Source of the DNA: Exophiala sp. HKRS030
Taxonomy: Eukaryota; Ascomycota; Eurotiomycetes; Chaetothyriales; Herpotrichiellaceae
Direction of reading: 5' to 3'
Assembly: GCA_023897205.1 (NCBI GenBank)
Contig: JAHWDD010000001.1
Coordinates: 6,014,001 to 6,078,000 of the forward strand
Length of the DNA: 64,000 nucleotides
In this document: positions 47,699-59,707 of the stretch, piece by piece
Numbering within the stretch: position 1 is the stretch's first letter
How the letters are laid out: each line of letters opens with the position of its first letter
Translations under genes and position numbers: made by a program
Notes under the pieces: generated by a model
Told to the model about the DNA's origin: nothing
Database searches by the model: none
Seen by the model: only the letters and a program-made list of their open reading frames with translations

Positions 47699-48399
47699 CT
47701 TGATGTGTCTGACTCTATGTGAAGAGAGTGTTCGAACACCTAAAGGCTTTCATCGCGGATGTCCTTGTCGAACGGACAGCAAGATGCATGTCGCGATTTT
47801 AGAGAAAATACACCATTAGAGTTATGTTGGTACTGCTGCTTTCTTCAGGCAATGATGGATTGATGTTGTTCAAGCGGCGTTCCCTGGTAGCCTTGATGGT
47901 TGTTGTTCTTCCGTTGAACGCGAGTCTCACGTGCTTGGACAAGTTCAGAACAGCAGAACAAACGGACAAGCTGGCTCGGCTTCACAAACCACGTGACGTA
48001 ACCAGGACACAGGCACGTGACGCATCTTATCTTCGTCTGTGGTTGCAATGAACCGCCGGCTGAATCCGGCGCGGCACACGTGCAAGCAAAGGCCGAAGTG
48101 TCTTGGCGTCGACGAATGCAGCGTTACCGTTTTCGACATTTTGAATGTCCTTAAAGAACCACCTGCTCTCCACAAATTGCCAACTAACCTAACCTACCTC
48201 TACATAATCTATCATTTGTCTTTTCTCCCTTCACACAGATAGACCTTCGAGTCCAGCTCTTGACATACTGTGATGACACTCGTTCCAATGCTTCCCGAAT
48301 CTGCCAGTCCATGAGTGTACCTCAACCCGCTTCTTTGATTTTATCCAATCATCGTTCAGTATCCGGCTTTGAGTACCACCTCCACATCGAGCGGTCAAA
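47699..48399. other. divergent promoter region TAF2 / phosphotransferase
   Basis: 701 bp of shared upstream DNA. The notable content is the CACGTG cluster at 47928-48082, annotated separately. A CT-rich leader precedes the phosphotransferase start. Confidence 0.6.
47928..48082. promoter_or_regulatory. cluster of four CACGTG E-boxes
   Basis: CACGTG at 47928, 47990, 48014 and 48077; three carry the TCACGTG/CACGTGA extension typical of Cbf1-type bHLH sites. Chance expectation is about one per 4 kb. It lies between TAF2 and the phospholipid gene, so either or both could be bHLH targets. Confidence 0.65.
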
Positions 48400-49831
48400 A
48401 TGGCAGGTGAGTCTCAACTTCTTAACGAAATCATTTTATGATGATTACAATGTTGACCCTGATGGAACTTCAGCCGATCCTCTCTCAGATGCGGCAATGG
48501 CCAATCTGAAGCAGTACAAGTACCAGAGTGTGGATAAATCATTCATTTCCAACTATATCTTACGCCACTACGTGAGTACTTCAAGGGATACCCGTCAGAT
48601 CTGTCTACTCTACTGACATGATGCATAGTGGAATGGCGCCGTTAAGTTATTGCCAATGTGGCTTGCGCCAAATATGGTCACCCTGCTAGGATTTGGATGC
48701 ATCTTGATCAACATCTTGTTCCTCCAAATCTTCATGCCGGATCTGGTCGGGCCTGGCCCATCATGGTTATACTACAGCTTCGCCGCAGGTTTATGGCTGT
48801 GAGTTGAGCTTTTGAGGAGTTACGTTGAATGACCACGGAGACTGATAACTTTCAGGTATTCAACGATGGACAATATTGACGGAAAGCAAGCTCGTCGTAC
48901 AGGGACTTCCAGCGGACTGGGGGAGTTGTTCGACCACGGCATTGACTCTCTGAACTGCACTCTGGCCAGTTTGTGTGAGACAGCTGCCATGGGATTTGGT
49001 CCCAGCAAGACTGGCGCTTTCACAGCTCTTGTGCCTACGCTTCCTATGTTTTTCTCAACTTGGGAGACCTACCACACCCATACACTCTACCTAGGAGCAT
49101 TCAACGGTCCGACCGAGGGCCTGATGCTCGCTTGTACAGCCATGATAATCTCAGGCTACTACGGTCCGCAGGTCTGGGAACAAAAAGTTGCCGACGTCCT
49201 GGGCTACCCCGAGTATCTCGACGACCTGACCTTTCGGGACCTTTGGGTTCCTGTCATACTAATCGCATTCTTCACCGCCCACCTCCCGGCCTGTGTTTAT
49301 CACGTGGCTAAAGTTCGACGTCGCCACAATCTCCCTCTCGCCCCGATCTTCCTCGAGTGGATTCCTATGATCATCTTCACAGCTGCCTGCGCTGCTTGGG
49401 TTGGGTCGCCGAATTCAATCCTCCTCTCGGAAAATCACCTCCTCGTCTTTTGCCTCACCATGTCCTTCGTGTTTGGCCGCCTCACCACCAAAATCATCTT
49501 GCATCATCTCACCAAGCAATCATTTCCATACTGGACAGTCTCGATGCTTCCTCTCATCGGTGGAGCTGTGCTAGCCTGGCTACCTCTTTTTGGCTTCAAA
49601 CCGGTTGCTCCGGCTTTCGAAAGGGCATATATCTACTCATACTTGTTGTTCGCAAGCGGTCAGTACTTTACCTGGGCTGTGCGAGTCATTAACCGCATCT
49701 GCGAAGTCTTGGACATCAACTGCTTGACCATCAAGCAGAAAAAGACTCCCCCAGAAGAAACGGCTAAGAATCCTATACCGGCAAAAAGTTCATCCAATGG
49801 ATATATAGAACAGTCGAAGAAAGAACTGTAG
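48400..49831 (+). CDS. choline/ethanolamine phosphotransferase (CDP-alcohol phosphatidyltransferase)
   Basis: Last step of the Kennedy pathway: transfers phosphocholine or phosphoethanolamine from CDP to diacylglycerol in ER/Golgi membranes (CPT1/EPT1 family). Exons 48400-48406, 48474-48571, 48629-48798, 48856-49831 give 416 aa. The first exon is only 7 nt (ATG GCA G), joined to CC GAT CCT; all phases agree. The catalytic signature DGxxARx8Gx3Dx3D is exact: D100-G101, A104-R105, G114, D118, D122. About eight to ten hydrophobic helices follow, and the tail after LDINCLTIKQKK is polar. Choline versus ethanolamine preference cannot be read from sequence. Confidence 0.92.
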
Positions 49832-50170
49832 CACTTCCTTGCAGCCACCTAGCTGTTCATCAGATAACATATGGGTAGGAGAGTTGAAAACAAGCATCGT
49901 GGACTTGAAGAGACGACGACGGTTCGTCCGTAGAATTCTAGATTGTGGGTAGTTGATGATAGTTTGACCGGGAAAACAGACACGTATAGCATCCTAATCA
50001 TCTTTGGATAGAGAAAAAGGCCACAGAGACATCATTCTCAGGCCAAAGGAAATGTGTTACAGACCACTGTCAGGCTTTCAACAGCCGTGGTAAAACCTTA
50101 TATACAATTCCTTCCCTCCTGATCACATCTTCCCATTGATTCCATATTCCCTTCTCTCCAAAAAACCTAC
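49832..50170. other. intergenic between convergent genes
   Basis: 3' regions of the phosphotransferase and CitE-like genes; nothing else recognised. Confidence 0.5.
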
Positions 50171-51204
50171 TCATTCCGGCTGCTGATCCTTGAATTTGTC
50201 CTTCAGACTCTCGACATCGAACCCACAAGCTTCAGCCCTGAGGACAATAGCGCGCGCCTTGCCCTCCACTGGGGCATCGATCATCTTTCCATCCATGGCC
50301 CAAGCACCTTTACCTTGCTCCTCAGCCCTCTTCTGGGCTATGGTGATCCTCACGGCCCACTCGACCTCTTTCTGACTCGGGCTGAAAATCCTCTGCACCG
50401 TGTCCACTTGGCTCGGGTGAATGCACTGTTTGCCGTTGTAACCCATGCCTTTACCCTCCTCACACTCGTTGACCAGACTCTCCTGATCAGCCTCAGACCG
50501 GAACGCTGTCGCGACCAGATCGATCGTACTCGGTAACTCGAACGCACGTGCAGCCGTGGCAATCATCTGCCGTGCATACAGGAACTCAGTCAACGACGGC
50601 GTGCGCGTGATACTCATATCTAGAGCAAAATCCTCAGCGGCAAACGTCAAGCCTTGCAACAAATGCGGCGCGGCACGACAGATCTCGTTTAAGTTCGTCA
50701 GGGCCTTCGCACTCTCGATCAAGGCGATGACATTGACCTGTCCACGCTGGGCCACGGCGTCCTTCCCCCTCGCGTGCGCCAGCACGTCGCTGATAAACGT
50801 CATGTCGCTGGCAGACTCGACTTTTGGCACGACCAGCGTGGTCAAGTTCGGCGACTTGACAACCTCTTCGAGATCGGCGAGTGCCAGGCCCGAGCCCACG
50901 CTATTGATGCGCACGGCACGTTCCTTTATTCCCGACGGGATCTGCTGGTCAAGTGCTTTGCGCACCAGCGTGCGCGCCTCGGACTTGCGACCCGGTGTCA
51001 CACTGTCTTCGAGATCGAACGCCACGCAGTCGACAGTTAACCCGCGTGATTTGTCCAGGAATCTCTGTGACGACCCGGGTACTGCGCGCCAGATGGGACA
51101 ACGGTTAGAGGATCTTTGCAGTGGTGCCGTTGGAGGTGATGAGGTGGAGTTGGGCTGGACTTACCGTAGAGCATGGCCCGTCGAATTACATTCTTTGCAG
51201 CCAT
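50171..51204 (-). CDS. CitE-like citrate lyase beta / citramalyl-CoA lyase family protein
   Basis: HpcH/HpaI aldolase superfamily TIM barrel, probably cleaving or forming a short acyl-CoA; the mammalian relative CLYBL is a mitochondrial citramalyl-CoA lyase. Exon 1 is 51165-51204 (MAAKNVIRRAMLY), intron 51082-51164 (83 nt), exon 2 is 50171-51081; 316 aa. Conserved blocks: VPGSSQRFLDKSRGL, CVAFDLEDSVTPGRK (metal-site Glu/Asp), RAVRINSVGS (substrate Arg), LVVPKVESASDM, VIALIESAKAL, LTFAAEDFALDM (second metal acid) and GKQCIHPSQVDTVQRIF. The C-terminal lid ends KDKFKDQQPE. The first 13 residues are basic and could serve as a short targeting segment. Not part of a citrate lyase complex: no alpha or gamma subunit nearby. 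Confidence 0.9.
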
Positions 51205-52138
51205 GGCAGCGTGCAGTCTTTGACCGTTTCGTCGCCAATGGCTAAACGGGATGCGGCGATGGTCTGTTTGATCTTTGGCCTTGGTAGTGTGTCTTGGACC
51301 GAAGCTGTCGTTTCGATCGTGGTCGGCGCACCGAGTAGTTGCCGCAGCAAATCAGTCTACACAGGTGTGAACGGCGAGGAGACAGGACACGAGGTTCGCA
51401 TAGCCATCGTACGGCTCTATATATTTCAATAAGTCCAGCACTCGTGTTTTATTCCCGAAGCTCCAGTGTCATTAAACCAGTTAACACGAAACAAGATGCG
51501 GGGAAAACAGGACCGAGCTCGGAGTTGCGATGTCACGGTGCGGAGAAGAAGTCTAAGACTTGTAGGCAATACACGGGCTGCCGTGAGACTGTAACTCCTT
51601 TGGGCGATGCAAGGCCTAGAGTCTTGCTTCGTAGAAATCATGGCTGAGATGAAGCTCATGAGTTGGGACCAAGGAATGAACAATACGATGATGTGGCCAA
51701 CGTCGGCTTGAGTAGTATTGTTCCTCAAGGATGGACTGATGACGCCCGTCTTTTCTAGACAACCATCGCTCCAGCAACGGAGGACATAAAGATCGGCTCA
51801 CTCACGGACTTGACAACGATGACTGAAAGTGACTCCTTGTGATAAATTGTTCCTTGGACTCAATTCGCTGGCCTGTGATGGTCGAAACCCACCATGCTAC
51901 ATCTCATGGATCAATTCTTGCACCGACGATAATCTGCCTGGATACAAGCACAAACATCCTTCCTAGAGATCTGTGTTCAGAAGGAAAAAGACTTTATCGA
52001 GCTATATACCTTGGGCCAAACCGAGATCACATACCATTCCGGTGCAGTGATCTATAGAACTTTCGAAGAGACTTGGGAACGTCAACGCCACAAACTATTT
52101 CGTACCTTTCGTAGCTCATAAAGGAAACACGCTCGAAT
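51205..52138. other. intergenic, CitE-like promoter / SCH9 3' region
   Basis: 0.9 kb; open frames here are short and overlap on both strands. No gene, repeat or RNA recognised. Confidence 0.5.
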
Positions 52139-54214
52139 CTAATGCAGCTGATCAAAAGAAGGATCCTTAACACTACCACCAGCATCTCCAAGACCCGCAA
52201 CAGGTCGGTTGTACGACCATCCCGCAAATTGTTGCTGCATTGTCTGTGAAAGGAGTGGCCCCTCCACATACGAGTCCTTCGGCACCTCCGATGTAAATTC
52301 CTTGTCGAAGTTGGCTGTATCTCGTGCGTCGACCTAGAAGTCGTATTAGTGAATGTCATGTAATCTGGCGTTAGTTTTGACTTACCACGCTAGGTTTGAA
52401 ACTTGGCTCATACTTCCTCTGCAGCAGTTTTCTCCAATCGATACCGGCGAAGAAATGATGAGCTTTGATCTCGGCAGCACCGCCTGCTCCCAGCCGTCTT
52501 TCGGGATTTCGATCAAGAAGTTTTTGGAGGAGATCTTTTGCGGCGGCAGGGACGATCTCGGGCCTGGGAAATGGAGAGGTTCCTGTAGAATCTTACGATA
52601 CATCTCATTCGTGTTTTCGTCGTAGAACGGCGGTAAACCGGTAAGCATTTCGTAGAGCAAGACGCCCAAGGTCCACCAGTCGACAGTCTTTGTATAACCA
52701 TGCCCCAAAAGAAGCTCTGGTGCGAGGTATTCTGGCGTTCCGCAGAAGGTATTGGTTCGGTCCTCATCCTTCATGTCTAATTTGCAGAGACCAAAGTCGC
52801 AAAGAGCGATATGTCCAGTATAGTCAAGCAGGATGTTTTCAGGCTTCAGGTCACGATAAATAACCTTGAACCCATGGAGGCATTCCAAAGCACAGAGGAG
52901 TTCGGCAGTGTAGAATCTGGATCGGTTGATGTCGAATCGCTGTTCTTTCTGGAGATGGTGGAAAAGTTCACCCCATTGACAAAGGCGAGGACGAAATAAA
53001 GTTTATCTGGCGATTGGAAGGAGAACTTGAGAGGTGTGATGAAGGGGTTGTTGATCTGTGCGAGAACCGATCTTTCAGCCAAGGTGTGGGCAACTTCGGA
53101 CCGGGAGATGATATGAGCCTTTCTGATGGTCTTCAGTGCATATATTCGGCCTGTATCCTTCTTCAACACCTGCATCACTTTGCCAAAGCTGCCACGTCCT
53201 ACGACTTTGAGAAGCTCGAAATCGTCCATTTTGAGACTGCCTTGCCGAGTTTCGACGTAGTTAACGCCAACTTTGATTGAACCAGTACCGAACTGGATAT
53301 CAAGCCATTCTGTGCCTAGTTGACCTGCCTGTTTCTCCGAGTGAAAAGTGGCTTCGGCTTTCTCATTTTCCTTCTTGCTCTTTTTTGGGTCGGGGACGAA
53401 AGTTCGATTTTCTTCAAACCTTGGAGTAACTCGAGCACCACCCAAAAAGATGTCTTCGCTTCTGCCGACCCCTTGTCGTGCAGCTGGATTGCGAAGGTAT
53501 AGTTGTACGCTGAGTTCACAGACTCTGGAAACATCAAATTTGAACGAAGTGTTATCGCCTGCCCACAGTGGATTCTCGGGAGTTCCTGAAACAGCATCAA
53601 CGAAGACCTGCAATTTATCAAAGTCCAACAGAGCATAGGGTAGGTATTTGCTATTGTATCTTCCGTGGATCGTTGGGGCGGCATTGATGCCGGCGTGAGT
53701 CGAGACAGGGCGGTTTGACTGTGCGTATGAACCTGCAATAGACCCCGCCGCGTATGAAGAACTTGGCCTTACAGATCCGGAGGCCCCTGACCCATAGTGG
53801 CTGCTAAAGACTGACTGATATTGTTGTGGCAACGAGAACTGTCTTCCCTCATGTAGTGTGACAATCAAGATACCGGGCTTCGTTTGCTGAACAGGAGGTG
53901 AGGTCAATGCTTCCGAGGCAGCTAGAACAGACTGGTCAGCGATGTCTATCTCGAAACGGCAAATGAGCTCGACCTACTGATGCCATTGTTGGACGCTACG
54001 CTCACGTTGGTAGCTGTCGTTGAAAGGTCTGGTGCATCGTTGGAAGGCGCGGGCTCTTCGCCTTTGACGGTTGAGGTAGAGGTAGACCGGCCGAAGCCAC
54101 TCGTCAAAGGAGCCAAATGAGTCTCCTTCAATTCTGAAGTTGGTTTAGTTATCAATTCTTACCAAAACTTGATGGATCGTTATTTACGCACTCTTGGTCA
54201 ATTTCCAGGACATG
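52139..54214 (-). CDS. SCH9: AGC protein kinase Sch9, two frame breaks
   Basis: Ser/Thr kinase downstream of TORC1 and related to S6K/Akt (SchA in Aspergillus), controlling growth, stress and ageing. Exons 54193-54214, 53978-54133, 52386-53921, 52139-52333; introns of 59, 56 and 52 nt. Exon 1 encodes MSWKLTK and joins [11 protein letters not shown]2 domain occupies about 68-275 ([10 protein letters not shown]...[18 protein letters not shown]). The kinase begins near 294: GRGSFG loop (301-306), ALKTIRK Lys 323, [16 protein letters not shown], activation loop [14 protein letters not shown]. The C-terminal hydrophobic motif is FAGWSY. Two bases are missing: at 52971-52974 (AFVNG must join [11 protein letters not shown]) and at 52560-52562 (HFPGP joins [11 protein letters not shown]). 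Restored length is about 636 aa. Divergent from ADA2. Confidence 0.92.
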
Positions 54215-55107
54215 GTCGAAGCTGTACAATTGACTGAAGGACTGAAAGCTAGTCACCGTAGTTTGTCGTATCTAGCAGCGGGTTTGCTTGTTCAGGAAGG
54301 AAACAATGGATTGTTAAGGATCGACTTGAGTTCTCGGTCAACTGCAACTGACCGACTTCTCGACAATTGGGGGTGGGTGCAGGTGCGGCTACAAACTTCG
54401 AGGGGCGGGGTCGATAGGCACCAAGTGAAGCAGGTCGAAAGGAGAGCGTGTATTGGAGAGTATATGTCTTGGTACGATGGTTCACAATGAGGGATGTCTG
54501 AAGGATGAACGGATAAGTTTTTGAAAGAAGAGAGGGATAGGGATAGTAACAGAGATCGAGGAGCGAGGGTTTTGAAGACTGTGGTTTCACAGTTGAGGCT
54601 TTCTCGCCAAACGATGGAGTTTAGAGATGGAATTGTACTACTTGACGAGTGGTGCACCCAAATCTACCGCTAATTGACTCCTAAGGATCCCCATCGTCCC
54701 TCAAACTTGCAGCTGTGGGGATTGGTTTGGCGATGGCTGACGAAGCCGTTTAACTAAATTGACAATTTACCAAGAAACACATCACCGCGATAGCCATCCA
54801 TAGCGGGGCAAGATATCGAGTGGAAGTCAAGTCCAACCCAGGCTGAGTGGCCTTGAAGCCTGCTTATGAATACCTAAGAGGGTCGAAGTATTATAGGCAC
54901 TGTAAGTCCACAGGGCCTGGCATTAGCGGCAACGGGGGAACCGAAGGGTCACTCCTCGGCGCCTGGTCCAGGGGCCCTCGGGCCAGTGATTCACACCCAG
55001 GGAGTCAGGGGACTGCCCAATCTTGCACAACGTGACCCCTCGACCAAAACCCAAATTGACGTCTGCACCCATTGTGGCGGAGGAAATCTGCATCCGAACC
55101 GCCACTA
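54215..55107. other. divergent promoter region SCH9 / ADA2
   Basis: 0.9 kb without recognised exon or repeat; may extend to 55533 if ADA2 begins at the later ATG. Confidence 0.5.
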
Positions 55108-57165
55108 ATGGCTCAGCCACAATGCCGAGATCGAAACTCATCCCACCTTTTGTCTCTTGCCGCTACGCCAGAGTTGGTTCCTCCGCATCGAGTCCAACCA
55201 AATACAGTTAGCACTGCCAAGTCTTTCTGGAAGGCAAGGCCAGACGTCGGTCGAAAGAGGGAGACAGTCCTCGATCAGCCTGCAACATTGCTTAATCATA
55301 CCCCATCGCCGAACAGACGACGCAGACCGGTCAGAACATCGACGAGAACCGTCCACTATTTCCTCGAGAATCAAGACTTTGAATCTTGCCCTGAAGAGTC
55401 ATCCTCGCCATTATACCGGCAGACCTACGCACAGGCTGACGCAACCGCCTGCGACGCGACATTCGCCGATGACTACGCGACATATATTGCTGCACAGTTA
55501 GATTTAGAGGAAGATGCAAGAATTGAACGAAACATGGGCGTGATCAGGAAAAACGCAGCCTCCAGAGGCGGTGATGGAGGCACGAAATACCATTGCGATG
55601 TTTGTTCCATTGATATAACCTCAACTGTCCGAATATCATGCGCCAACTCAGCCTGTCGCGACTACGACCTTTGTGTCCCTTGTTTTGCCCGCGGAGAGTA
55701 TTCAAAAAATCATGATCCCCGCACTCATGAGTATCACGTTGTTGAGCAGAATTCGATTCCTATTTACACTGAAGACTGGGGTGCCGATGAGGAGTTACTG
55801 TTGCTGGAAGGTTCCGAAAGATATGGTCTTGGTTCATGGTCTGATGTAGCAGAACACATTGGTGGATATCGAGAACGGGACGAAGTACGAGACCATTATA
55901 TTGATACCTACATCAACAGTTCCTTGTTCCCACTCCCCGAACTAGCTGATCCGGCCGATACAGCCTTATTTGAGCGAATCCCCAAGGATGAGTTCCAGGC
56001 TCGTAAAAAGCGTCGCATTGAGGACCGCAAAGAAATCGCCAAGTCCGCTCCTCCGGCCACACCGAAGCAGAAACCCACCGCATCAGTCCCTGCCTGTCAT
56101 GAAGTTCAAGGGTTTATGCCTGGGCGATTGGAGTTTGAGACCGAATTCGCGAATGATGCCGAAGAAGCTGTCCAACACATGTCATTTGAACCAGGCGATG
56201 GCCTTGATCCAGTGACTGGTCAAATGGATGAAGAAACAACTCTGAAAATGACTGTCTTTGACATTTATAACTCCAAGTTGAAAGCGAGAACGGATCGAAA
56301 GAAGATCATTTTTGAGCATAATCTCTTGGAGTATAAAAAGAACCAGTTGCTCGACAAGAAGCGCACCAAAGAAGAAAAAGATTTGCTTCACAGAGCAAAG
56401 CCTTTTGGTAGGATGATGGGCCAAGAAGATTTCGAGGCTCTGAACCGGGATCTACTTTTAGAACACAACCTGCGTATTGCAATCGCTCAGCTGCAGGAAT
56501 GGAAGCAAATGGGCATTAGTGATTTGAAAGGGGCGAGAAGTACGAAGCTGATAAGCAGGCTCGTATCCAAAGGAATCAGCCGCAAGGCCAATTCGATCGA
56601 ATGCCCCAGATCCCAAAGAAAGGCAGTCAGATCCAGCAATCTGAACTTCCCACGGAAGCCTCTAGACTAACCACCCCGGAATTACCGTTACGGTTTCAAC
56701 GCAAACCGAAGACAGTACCACAATTCACCGACAGTGCTCCTCCTGTTGAGAATGATTTCGACAAGCTTTTCGCCGAAGCCGACGGACCGGACAATGCAAC
56801 TGGTCCGAAACCCAAGGTCCGTTATGTTGTACAACCACTTACAGGCACAATACCCTGGAAGCTCGAAAACGACAAAACCTTGGCACCAGATCTGCAGCTT
56901 CTCAGTGAAGAAGAGATTCAATTATGCAATACTCTCCACATCCGACCGAAGCCATATTTGGCACTAAAAGAAGGCCTATTGAGGGAAGCTATGAAACAAG
57001 GGGCCACATGAGGAAGAAGGAAGCCAGAGGTGTTTGCAGGGTTCGTCAAGGACACAACTACCACCATAGATAATTTCAGCTAACATGTGCACGCAGATCG
57101 ACGTTAATAAGGCCAACCGGATATTTGATTTCATGATACATAGCGGGTGGATTGCCAAAGCCTAA
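55108..57165 (+). CDS. ADA2: SAGA transcriptional adaptor Ada2, two frame breaks; start uncertain
   Basis: Adaptor that activates Gcn5 acetyltransferase in SAGA/ADA. Exon 1 runs 55108-57040 and exon 2 57097-57165 (56-nt intron with weak donor GTTCGT, branch GCTAAC). MGVIRK at 55534 is the start seen in related proteins and gives about 525 aa; the frame stays open upstream to ATG 55108, adding about 142 acidic and Arg-rich residues. Domains: ZZ zinc finger ([11 protein letters not shown]...[16 protein letters not shown]), SANT/Myb ([22 protein letters not shown]), Ada2 middle region, and C-terminal SWIRM (LREAMKQG...[17 protein letters not shown]). A base is missing at each of two G4 runs: 56530-56533 (ISDLKG joins [10 protein letters not shown]) and 57000-57003 (MKQG joins [11 protein letters not shown]). 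Confidence 0.92.
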
Positions 57166-58311
57166 TGAGTATCAAGTCTTGGTTGTATGGCCCGGACTCT
57201 GCTCTAACATTCAACTCTGAGGCCAGCAAGGACAGCATATCTTAACACAACCATCCAGCATAGACCGCGGTGATTGACATCAGTATCGTGTTACTCCAAG
57301 GGCTCATTTGGCATCTGGCGAAATGAACAATGAGGACTGAGATCTAAGGACACCAACTTGAGGCTATGGCCTGTCAGCAGTCGCTTTGTCCCGTACCTAC
57401 ACGTGACCGCTTGCAGAGCAACACGTGAGTTCTGCCAATTTCCTTGGCCCAAGAGATTTGGGATTTGCGTCATTGTCGCGAATCTCCAGATCTGTGCCTC
57501 ATGGTACTGATCTTCGTAGCGTTGCAGCCTTGTACATAATGAATTACTGAAGCACATTTAATGATGCATCATGGCAGACGGGAGTACAATTAGAGTAACA
57601 AGGGCGGGTCCCTCCAGGCTTTCGCAAGCTCCATATTTTGTGGCTACTTAAGCGGAGTATACAACAAGTCAACCAAGAAGGCTACCGGAGTGAATTTGAA
57701 TCTTGATGTTACGATCCTTTCGCGAATACGCACCTGTAAGGTTAATTCTTGATATCGTGAATGAAGAATGTTTTGATTCCAAGCCCCCCAACCCCAGCAA
57801 CATGCAAGCCACAGGATCATTCTGTCACTGTCTGTCTTTCAGCATAGACCAGAAGTGAGACCGCCCGCATTGCCTATGCCGTCATGCAAGCATCAACCCA
57901 CGTCGCTTGATAGGAGCAAGCATGGAAACAGAAGACGTTAGGGCCTAAAACCTGCCCTAAGGAGCATCACAAGTCTACGATCTGTCACAACAGCGCCGAT
58001 GTGTGGCGTTCTTAGTCGGTTGTTTTGGGGCAAGGGGCCAGCGATCACTGCTATCCCACGTTACCCTCGTGTGAATCGTGTGCCGCCCAGTACGTCATTG
58101 CAGCATGGAAACTTGATTCTATTCAACAAGCTCAACCACCCTGACACTGCTTATATTGTGATGCTTGCATCGGCATTGCAAGAAGATATCATACTCATCT
58201 TCCACACAAAAATTCATCTGTGATCTTCAAGGCACTCCTCATATAGCCATTCCCAGCACAGGTTCACCCGACCAACCACCACCTAACCAACCAAACAACC
58301 AATCAGCCAGA
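57166..58311. other. intergenic, ADA2 to small conserved gene
   Basis: Contains two CACGTGA sites 22 bp apart (57400 and 57422). No gene recognised. Confidence 0.5.
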
Positions 58312-58936
58312 ATGCCTCTTTTCGGTCACAAGAAAGCCGCTCCAGTCGAGCCTCACCCAGCGACAACTCGCACTACCCGTTCTAGCCGGGAGGCTTGATG
58401 CACCGAAGAAGCTCATCGCTCTCATCGTCAGACCTTGAAGGCACTCGCAAATCGGGTGGACTCTTTGGCAGCCGCCGTCGTTCGTCATCAATTGATAGAC
58501 ACCGTGCGAGCCACGACAGCCGACGATCGTCCAACAAACTCACCAGCAACTCTCCTCGTACTTCGGGTGGTCTCTTCAACCGCCACTCAGAAGATCGCAG
58601 CATCACAGGGCCCGCGAGCGCGTGCTTTCTGCCGAACACGCAGAGAGAGAGGCAGACCGGGCAGCCCTGCAAGCTAGAACTGCCGTCAGAGAAGCGAGGG
58701 AACATGTCAAGCATTTGGAGCGCGAAGCTGCCGAGGAGTATGTTCTTATATCTTTCTGGAGTTGACCCGGTGGACATTGTCGGCTGACGTTCAATCACAG
58801 GGCTCGTCTCGCAAAGATCAAACAAAATCAAGCTCGCGACATCTCGAAGAGAGCCAAGCCTCTTGGACGTGAGTGACTTTGCAAACTCTTGGGTATGCTC
58901 GAATAGATGCTAACATCAGTATTAGGACATATGTAA
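58312..58936 (+). CDS. small basic conserved fungal protein of unknown function, two frame breaks
   Basis: Exons 58312-58737, 58801-58868, 58926-58936 (introns 63 and 57 nt). Product about 168 aa once two missing bases are allowed, at GGG 58388-58390 and GGG 58608-58610; total coding length is then divisible by three, which supports the model. N terminus MPLFGHKKAAPVEP, then a Ser/Arg-rich region with two KSGGLF/TSGGLF motifs (RKSGGLFGSRRRSSS and PRTSGGLFNRH), then an amphipathic alanine-rich helix ARERVLSAEHAEREADRA to HVKHLEREAAEE, and the tail ARLAKIKQNQARDISKRAKP ending LGRHM. It looks like a disordered basic protein with a C-terminal coiled coil. I recall similar predicted proteins in other Pezizomycotina but no function. 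Reading either raw frame alone gives a nonsense product. Confidence 0.75.
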
Positions 58937-59707
58937 ACGAACTTTGTACTGTGAGAGATGTGGTTCCGAATCGCCAGGGCATCGCCTGTCACCGTTTTGA
59001 CGATTGATGATGCGGCGTCCGGGCCAATGGACACTTTTTTTGTAGCAGTGCTTTGGTGGAAACCTTCTGTACCAACATTTTGTACATTTCAAGCAAGCGA
59101 TCATTGTTTTATCTTTGAATAAAGATCAAAGTACTCCATTCTTTCCGATCAACTTTCCGCACGTGACCTAAGAGTGGTACTTCGCTCACCTGAGATACAG
59201 TCAAATGCAGTCAAATGTAGAGGCCCGATGAACATCACTGCCTGCACTGGTCCCTAATTCATAATGCAAGATACAAGTTTTAATGCTTTGTGCTTTGTAC
59301 GCTGAACATAGCAAAGAAACATCTCCAACTATCAGGGTTTGCAGGATGCCACAACATTAGCTAATGGAGGCTCCTCATTGGTCGAGATCACCCGAATGGC
59401 CGATATCAATTCACGCCACCAAAAGGCTTGGCAGCCGCGGCTACCTGTCCGCCGGTTTTGACGCGTTCATCACTCCGATAAGTTTTTTTGAAAAGAGTAA
59501 AGACTATCCAAGAACACCCGCACTGTGAGAGTTGCATATGCCAGTAAGGCGGTGGGAACCTTCACCATGCTCTGAGATCCCTTTCTTTCAGCAATATTTC
59601 TCTACCTTATCCCTTTGCTTCTATCTTTTTTCGACTTCTCACTGGATTCCACGGAGTTGTTGACATTCTTATCAACGCCCATGCTGTGATCCCCTGCCGC
59701 CACCATA
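58937..59707. other. intergenic, upstream of glycine decarboxylase
   Basis: Promoter region of the P-protein gene; contains CACGTGACC at 59160. Nothing else recognised. Confidence 0.5.
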
